Assembly (NCBI GenBank): GCA_007116865.1
Contig: SKHR01000140.1
Location: 1-35,106, forward strand
Direction: 5' to 3'
Source of the DNA: Marinospirillum sp.
GTDB taxonomy: Bacteria > Pseudomonadota > Gammaproteobacteria > Pseudomonadales > Halomonadaceae
Length of the DNA stretch: 35,106 nt
Shown here: in pieces, positions 31,474 to 35,106 of the stretch
Numbering within the stretch: position 1 is the first letter of the stretch
Layout: every line of letters begins with the position of its first letter
Translations under genes and position numbers: made by a program
The notes under the pieces: generated by a model
Seen by the model: only the letters and a program-made list of their open reading frames with translations
Databases searched by the model: none
What the model was told of the DNA's origin: nothing

Positions 31474-34305
31474 TTACAGGCCCAGCACCTTGCGCAAGAA
31501 ACGACCGGTGTGAGATTGAGGCATGCGTGCGACTGCCTCCGGGGTGCCCTCGGCGATGACTTCACCGCCGCCCTTGCCGCCTTCCGGGCCCATATCAATG
31601 ATCCAATCGGCAGTTTTGATGACATCCAGGTTATGCTCAATCACCACCAGTGTGTTGCCGTGATCGCGCAGGCGATGGAGTACTGCCAGTAGTTGCTTGA
31701 TATCCTCAAAGTGCAGACCCGTAGTCGGCTCATCCAGAATATACAGGGTTTTCCCCGTATCCCGGCGGGCCAGCTCCTTGGCCAGTTTGACGCGCTGTGC
31801 CTCGCCGCCTGACAGGGTGGTCGCACTTTGTCCCAGCTTGATATAGGAGAGGCCAACATCCATCAAGGTTTGCAGTCGACGAGCCAGTGCGGGCACCGCA
31901 GCAAAGAACTCGCGCGCTTCTTCAATCGTCATTTCCAGCACTTCGTGAATATTCTTGCCCTTGTAACGTATCTCCAGGGTTTCACGGTTATAGCGTTTGC
32001 CTTTGCACACGTCGCAGGGTACATAGATGTCAGGCAAAAAGTGCATCTCCACCTTGATCAGACCGTCGCCCTGGCAGGCTTCACAGCGCCCCCCCTTCAC
32101 GTTAAAGCTAAAGCGTCCTGGTTTATAGCCACGTGAGCGGGACTCCTGGGTCCCCGCAAAAAGTTCGCGCACCGGTGTGAAAATGCCGGTATAGGTAGCC
32201 GGGTTGGAGCGGGGGGTCCGCCCAATCGGACTTTGATCGATGTCGATCACCTTATCCAGCAGGTTCAGCCCTTCAATTGCTTCGCAGGGTTCGGCGGTCA
32301 GGCTGGTGGCGTGATTCAGCTGGGTTGCAGCGTGCGGGTAGAGGGTGCCATTGATCAGGGTTGACTTGCCTGAGCCAGATACGCCGGTCACGCAGGTCAT
32401 CACGCCCAAAGGAAGGTTCACCGTGACCTGCTTGAGATTGTTGCCCGTGGCCTTGTGAATACGCAATTGCTGATCCGGCTGGCCCAGGTGGCGGCACTCA
32501 GGAATCGCAATGCGACGACGCCCGGACAGGTAGTCGGCGGTGATTGAGTTGGGGTTGGCGATCACACTTTCAGGTGTGCCCTGGGCGACAATCTGGCCGC
32601 CATGAACACCCGCGCCCGGGCCGATATCGATCAACCAATCGGCCTGGCGGATCGCATCCTCATCATGTTCAACCACCAGCACCGTGTTACCCAAATCGCG
32701 CAGGTGCATCAGGGTTTTCAGCAGGCGTTCGTTATCGCGCTGATGCAGGCCGATGGAGGGCTCATCGAGGATGTATAAACCCCCCACCAGCCCGGCGCCG
32801 ATCTGACTGGCCAGGCGGATCCGCTGCGCTTCACCGCCGGACAGGGTTTCGGCACTGCGTTCCAGGGAAAGATAGTCGAGGCCAACATTGACCAGAAAGT
32901 CGAGGCGCTGGACGATCTCCTGCAGGATTCGTGCGGCAATTTCGCCTCGTCGCCCTGGCAGGCTGAGCTGATGATAATAGTCGCGTGCATCACCCAGTGA
33001 GAGATGAACCATTTCCGGCAGGCTGCGATCGTCAATGAAAACATGACGCGCGGCCTGACACAGGCGGCTGCCCTGGCAGTCCGGGCAGGCGTGGGTGGTC
33101 AGCAGGCGGGCCAGCTCTTCCCGCAGGCTTTGTGAGTCGGTTTCCCGATAGCGGCGCTCCAGGTTGGGCAGCACGCCCTCAAAAGGGTGGGCTTTGACGA
33201 TTTCACGTCCACGATCACCCCGGTAACTGAAGGGGACGGGTTCTTCACCGCTGCCATGCAAAATGCACTGGCGTACCTTTTCCGGCAGCTGTGCCCAGGG
33301 CGTTTCCAGGGTAAAGCCATAGTGATTGGCGAGTTGCTTGAGCAGGCCAAAATAATAAATATTGCGGCGATCCCAGCCGGTTATCACCCCCTCCGCCAGC
33401 GACAGCTCGGGGGAGCGAATCAGCTTGGCCTCATCAAAAAACTGTTTGACGCCCAGGCCGTCACAGCTAGGGCAGGCACCGACCGGGTTGTTGAACGAAA
33501 AGAGTCGTGGTTCCAGCTCGGCGACGGCATAACCGCAGTGGGGGCAGGCATAGTTGGCAGAGAGCAAAAGCTCATCCAGCTCTCCGTCCATGGAGGCAAC
33601 CAGTGCCAGTCCGCCAGAAAGACTCAAGGCGGTTTCAAAGGATTCGGCCAGGCGTAGAGCCTGATCAGGATGGACTTTCAACCGGTCAACCACCACCTCA
33701 AGGGTGTGTTTGCGTTTTTTATCCAGTGCGGGGGCTTCATCCAGCTCATAAATCTCGCCGTTGATACGTGCACGAATAAACCCCTGCGCGCGCAAGTCGG
33801 CAATCAAGTTGAGGTGTTCGCCTTTACGGTTTTGAACCACCGGTGCCAGCAGCATCACCTTGCTGCCTTCGGGCAGCTGCAACACCTGATCAACCATCTC
33901 GCTGACCGTTTTTGCTTCTAAATCAATCTGGTGTTCGGGGCAGCGTGGAATGCCGGTGCGGGCATATAAAAGCCGCAGATAATCATAAATTTCGGTGATG
34001 GTGCCCACGGTTGAACGCGGGTTGTGCGAAGTGGATTTTTGTTCAATCGAAATGGCCGGAGATAATCCCTCGATTGAGTCCACATCCGGCTTCTCCATCA
34101 TGGATAAGAACTGGCGTGCATAGGCCGACAGCGACTCGACATAACGCCGCTGTCCTTCGGCATAGAGGGTGTCAAACGCCAGGGAAGACTTGCCTGATCC
34201 CGACAGCCCGGTGATCACCACCAGCTGATCGCGGGGAATGTCCAGATGAAGGTTTTTTAGGTTATGCGTGCGTGCGCCACGAACACTGATTTGATGGAGT
34301 GCCAC
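31474..34305 (-). CDS. uvrA: Excinuclease ABC subunit A
   Basis: The 943-residue product recognises DNA damage and loads UvrB in nucleotide excision repair. Two ABC ATPase modules are present: Walker A GLSGSGKS (33-40) and GVSGSGKS (641-648), each with an LSGGEAQR signature. The first zinc module has C254, C257, C278 and C281, and a second lies in CEACQGDGL...CDVCKG near 740-770. The start is GTG (34305-34303), behind AGAGGT five bases away. The size and order are normal (E. coli 940). It is convergent with rplQ and divergent from an MFS gene. Confidence 0.99.
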   Translation of the reverse strand: MALHQISVRGARTHNLKNLHLDIPRDQLVVITGLSGSGKSSLAFDTLYAEGQRRYVESLSAYARQFLSMMEKPDVDSIEGLSPAISIEQKSTSHNPRSTVGTITEIYDYLRLLYARTGIPRCPEHQIDLEAKTVSEMVDQVLQLPEGSKVMLLAPVVQNRKGEHLNLIADLRAQGFIRARINGEIYELDEAPALDKKRKHTLEVVVDRLKVHPDQALRLAESFETALSLSGGLALVASMDGELDELLLSANYACPHCGYAVAELEPRLFSFNNPVGACPSCDGLGVKQFFDEAKLIRSPELSLAEGVITGWDRRNIYYFGLLKQLANHYGFTLETPWAQLPEKVRQCILHGSGEEPVPFSYRGDRGREIVKAHPFEGVLPNLERRYRETDSQSLREELARLLTTHACPDCQGSRLCQAARHVFIDDRSLPEMVHLSLGDARDYYHQLSLPGRRGEIAARILQEIVQRLDFLVNVGLDYLSLERSAETLSGGEAQRIRLASQIGAGLVGGLYILDEPSIGLHQRDNERLLKTLMHLRDLGNTVLVVEHDEDAIRQADWLIDIGPGAGVHGGQIVAQGTPESVIANPNSITADYLSGRRRIAIPECRHLGQPDQQLRIHKATGNNLKQVTVNLPLGVMTCVTGVSGSGKSTLINGTLYPHAATQLNHATSLTAEPCEAIEGLNLLDKVIDIDQSPIGRTPRSNPATYTGIFTPVRELFAGTQESRSRGYKPGRFSFNVKGGRCEACQGDGLIKVEMHFLPDIYVPCDVCKGKRYNRETLEIRYKGKNIHEVLEMTIEEAREFFAAVPALARRLQTLMDVGLSYIKLGQSATTLSGGEAQRVKLAKELARRDTGKTLYILDEPTTGLHFEDIKQLLAVLHRLRDHGNTLVVIEHNLDVIKTADWIIDMGPEGGKGGGEVIAEGTPEAVARMPQSHTGRFLRKVLGL

Positions 34306-34335
34306 GGTTGACCTCTTTTTCGGATGCAGCCGAGC

Positions 34336-34341
34336 ATTATA
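34336..34341 (-). promoter_or_regulatory. Putative -10 element of the uvrA promoter
   Basis: Read on the minus strand, 34341-34336 is a perfect TATAAT, about 31 bases upstream of the uvrA start. No good -35 lies 16-18 bases further upstream (GGGCAA or similar), so the promoter would be weak or activator-dependent. No CTG-N10-CAG LexA box overlaps it. Confidence 0.45.
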
Positions 34342-34365
34342 ATTTTTTTAGATGGTTTTTGCCCG

Positions 34366-34387
34366 CCTGAATGAAGTTTTGTTCAGG
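34366..34387. repeat. Inverted repeat upstream of uvrA
   Basis: CCTGAA (34366-34371) and TTCAGG (34382-34387) are exact inverse complements with a 10-base spacer, located just upstream of the predicted uvrA -35 region. The one-helical-turn spacing resembles a dimeric operator, but the sequence does not match the E. coli-type LexA box. The function is unknown. Confidence 0.4.
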
Positions 34388-34426
34388 TTGGCCGGTGGCA
34401 GGGTAGTTTGGTCGTGGTTTTGTTTC

Positions 34427-34456
34427 TGGTCACCCTGGCCATTTAACAGGTAAACT
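34427..34456 (+). promoter_or_regulatory. Weak candidate promoter for the MFS gene
   Basis: TGGTCA (34427-34432), an 18-base spacer and TAAACT (34451-34456) each match four of six consensus bases. Transcription would start near 34463, leaving about 33 bases before the ATG. This is a low-confidence call made because no better element is visible. Confidence 0.3.
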
Positions 34457-34495
34457 AGCGCCTTTAAATCAAGTTGACCTTTCAAGCGCCTCAAT

Positions 34496-35106
34496 ATGTC
34501 TCTGTCTGGATTGAATGCCCCTGAATTACGTGCTGTGACGGGTTTGGCGAGTCTTTATGGCTTGCGCATGCTGGGCCTGTTCATGGTGCTGCCGGTCTTG
34601 CCTTTGCTGGCCGCCGACCTGGATGGCGCGACCCCGGTTGCGCTGGGTCTGGTGATCGGGATCTATGGTCTGACCCAAGCCATCTTGCAGCTTCCCTTTG
34701 GCTGGTTATCGGATCGCGTTGGACGCAAGCCGCTGATTTTTATCGGGCTTGGGTTGTTTGCCCTGGGCAGTCTGGTGGCTGCGCTGGCGGATAGTCTGAC
34801 CGGGCTGGTGATCGGTCGTGCGCTGCAGGGCAGTGGTGCCATTGCCAGCGTGCTGATGGCGCTGCTGGCAGACTTGACCCGTGATGAGAAGCGTACCCAG
34901 GCCATGGCCAGTGTTGGTCTGAGCATCGGTCTGGCCTTTATTCTTGCCATGGCGTTGGGTCCCTGGCTGGCTGGTTGGCTGGGTTTGTCCGGTTTGTTCT
35001 GGCTGATTTTTTTGCTCACACTACTGGGAATGGGGGTGCTGTGGCGCTGGGTGCCCACCCCGACACGAGTACGCAGCCACCTGGATGCGGGTATTCAGCC
35101 TCAGGA
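34496..35106 (+). CDS. MFS family transporter, N-terminal part (runs off window)
   Basis: An open frame from ATG 34496 runs to the window end (203 codons). It encodes a membrane protein with repeated hydrophobic segments. The MFS signature motif A between helices 2 and 3 is visible as GWLSDRVGRKPL, and GRALQGSGAIASVLMALLAD resembles helix 4. The start MSLSGLNAPELRAVTGLASL precedes the first helix (YGLRMLGLFMVLPVLPLL). No clear ribosome binding site is seen before the ATG. An MFS gene divergent from uvrA occurs in pseudomonads, where ssb follows. The substrate is unknown; a YajR-like drug or sugar efflux role is only a guess. Confidence 0.85.
   Translation, partial: MSLSGLNAPELRAVTGLASLYGLRMLGLFMVLPVLPLLAADLDGATPVALGLVIGIYGLTQAILQLPFGWLSDRVGRKPLIFIGLGLFALGSLVAALADSLTGLVIGRALQGSGAIASVLMALLADLTRDEKRTQAMASVGLSIGLAFILAMALGPWLAGWLGLSGLFWLIFLLTLLGMGVLWRWVPTPTRVRSHLDAGIQPQ

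Noticed and set aside
34435..34449. CTG-GCCATTTAA-CAG as a LexA box
   Set aside because: The spacer is nine bases instead of the ten needed for CTG-N10-CAG, and the flanks do not match TATATATATA-like sequence.

Overview
The window is a housekeeping region of a gammaproteobacterial chromosome. It holds the nearly unbroken ribosomal protein/RNA polymerase/translation factor supercluster, flanked by coaX on the left and uvrA plus an MFS transporter on the right. Protein sequences are closest in character to Pseudomonadales/Oceanospirillales-type gammaproteobacteria. The flanks support this: birA-coaX-tRNA(Tyr,Gly,Thr,Trp)-secE upstream and a uvrA/MFS divergent pair downstream are pseudomonad-like arrangements. 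I cannot name a genus from sequence alone.

Layout: the last codons of birA overlap coaX (1-821). A strong sigma70-type promoter (892-919) drives a tRNA cluster Tyr(GTA)-Gly(TCC)-Thr(GGT)-Trp(CCA) (933-1329), followed by secE-nusG-rplK-rplA-rplJ-rplL-rpoB-rpoC (1394-13182). A hairpin and a new promoter (13191-13243) begin the str operon rpsL-rpsG-fusA-tuf (13336-17612), which ends in a 12-bp terminator. A second clear promoter (17679-17708) starts the S10 operon (rpsJ to rpsQ), which runs directly into the spc operon (rplN to secY-rpmJ) and the alpha operon (rpsM-rpsK-rpsD-rpoA-rplQ), ending at a bidirectional terminator (31436-31469). uvrA lies convergent on the minus strand (31474-34305). 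A partial MFS transporter gene starts divergently from uvrA and runs off the window.

Together these genes make about 27 ribosomal proteins, three RNA polymerase subunits (alpha, beta, beta'), elongation factors EF-G and EF-Tu, the SecE and SecY translocon subunits, and the elongation factor NusG. Regulation visible in the DNA includes candidate autoregulatory mRNA leaders (L1 site before rplK, L10 leader before rplJ), an attenuator between rplL and rpoB, and GC-rich discriminators at the three clear promoters, as expected for stringent control.

I found no mobile element, CRISPR array, toxin-antitoxin or defence gene, and no unexplained gene-length gap; every intergenic stretch is under 300 bases. 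The points worth a second look are regulatory or architectural: a missing second tuf gene in the tRNA-Thr/tRNA-Trp gap, several strong intergenic hairpins (notably between rpoB and rpoC and at the tRNA-Trp 3' end), a very short S10 leader with nested palindromes, and a uvrA upstream region without an E. coli-type LexA box.
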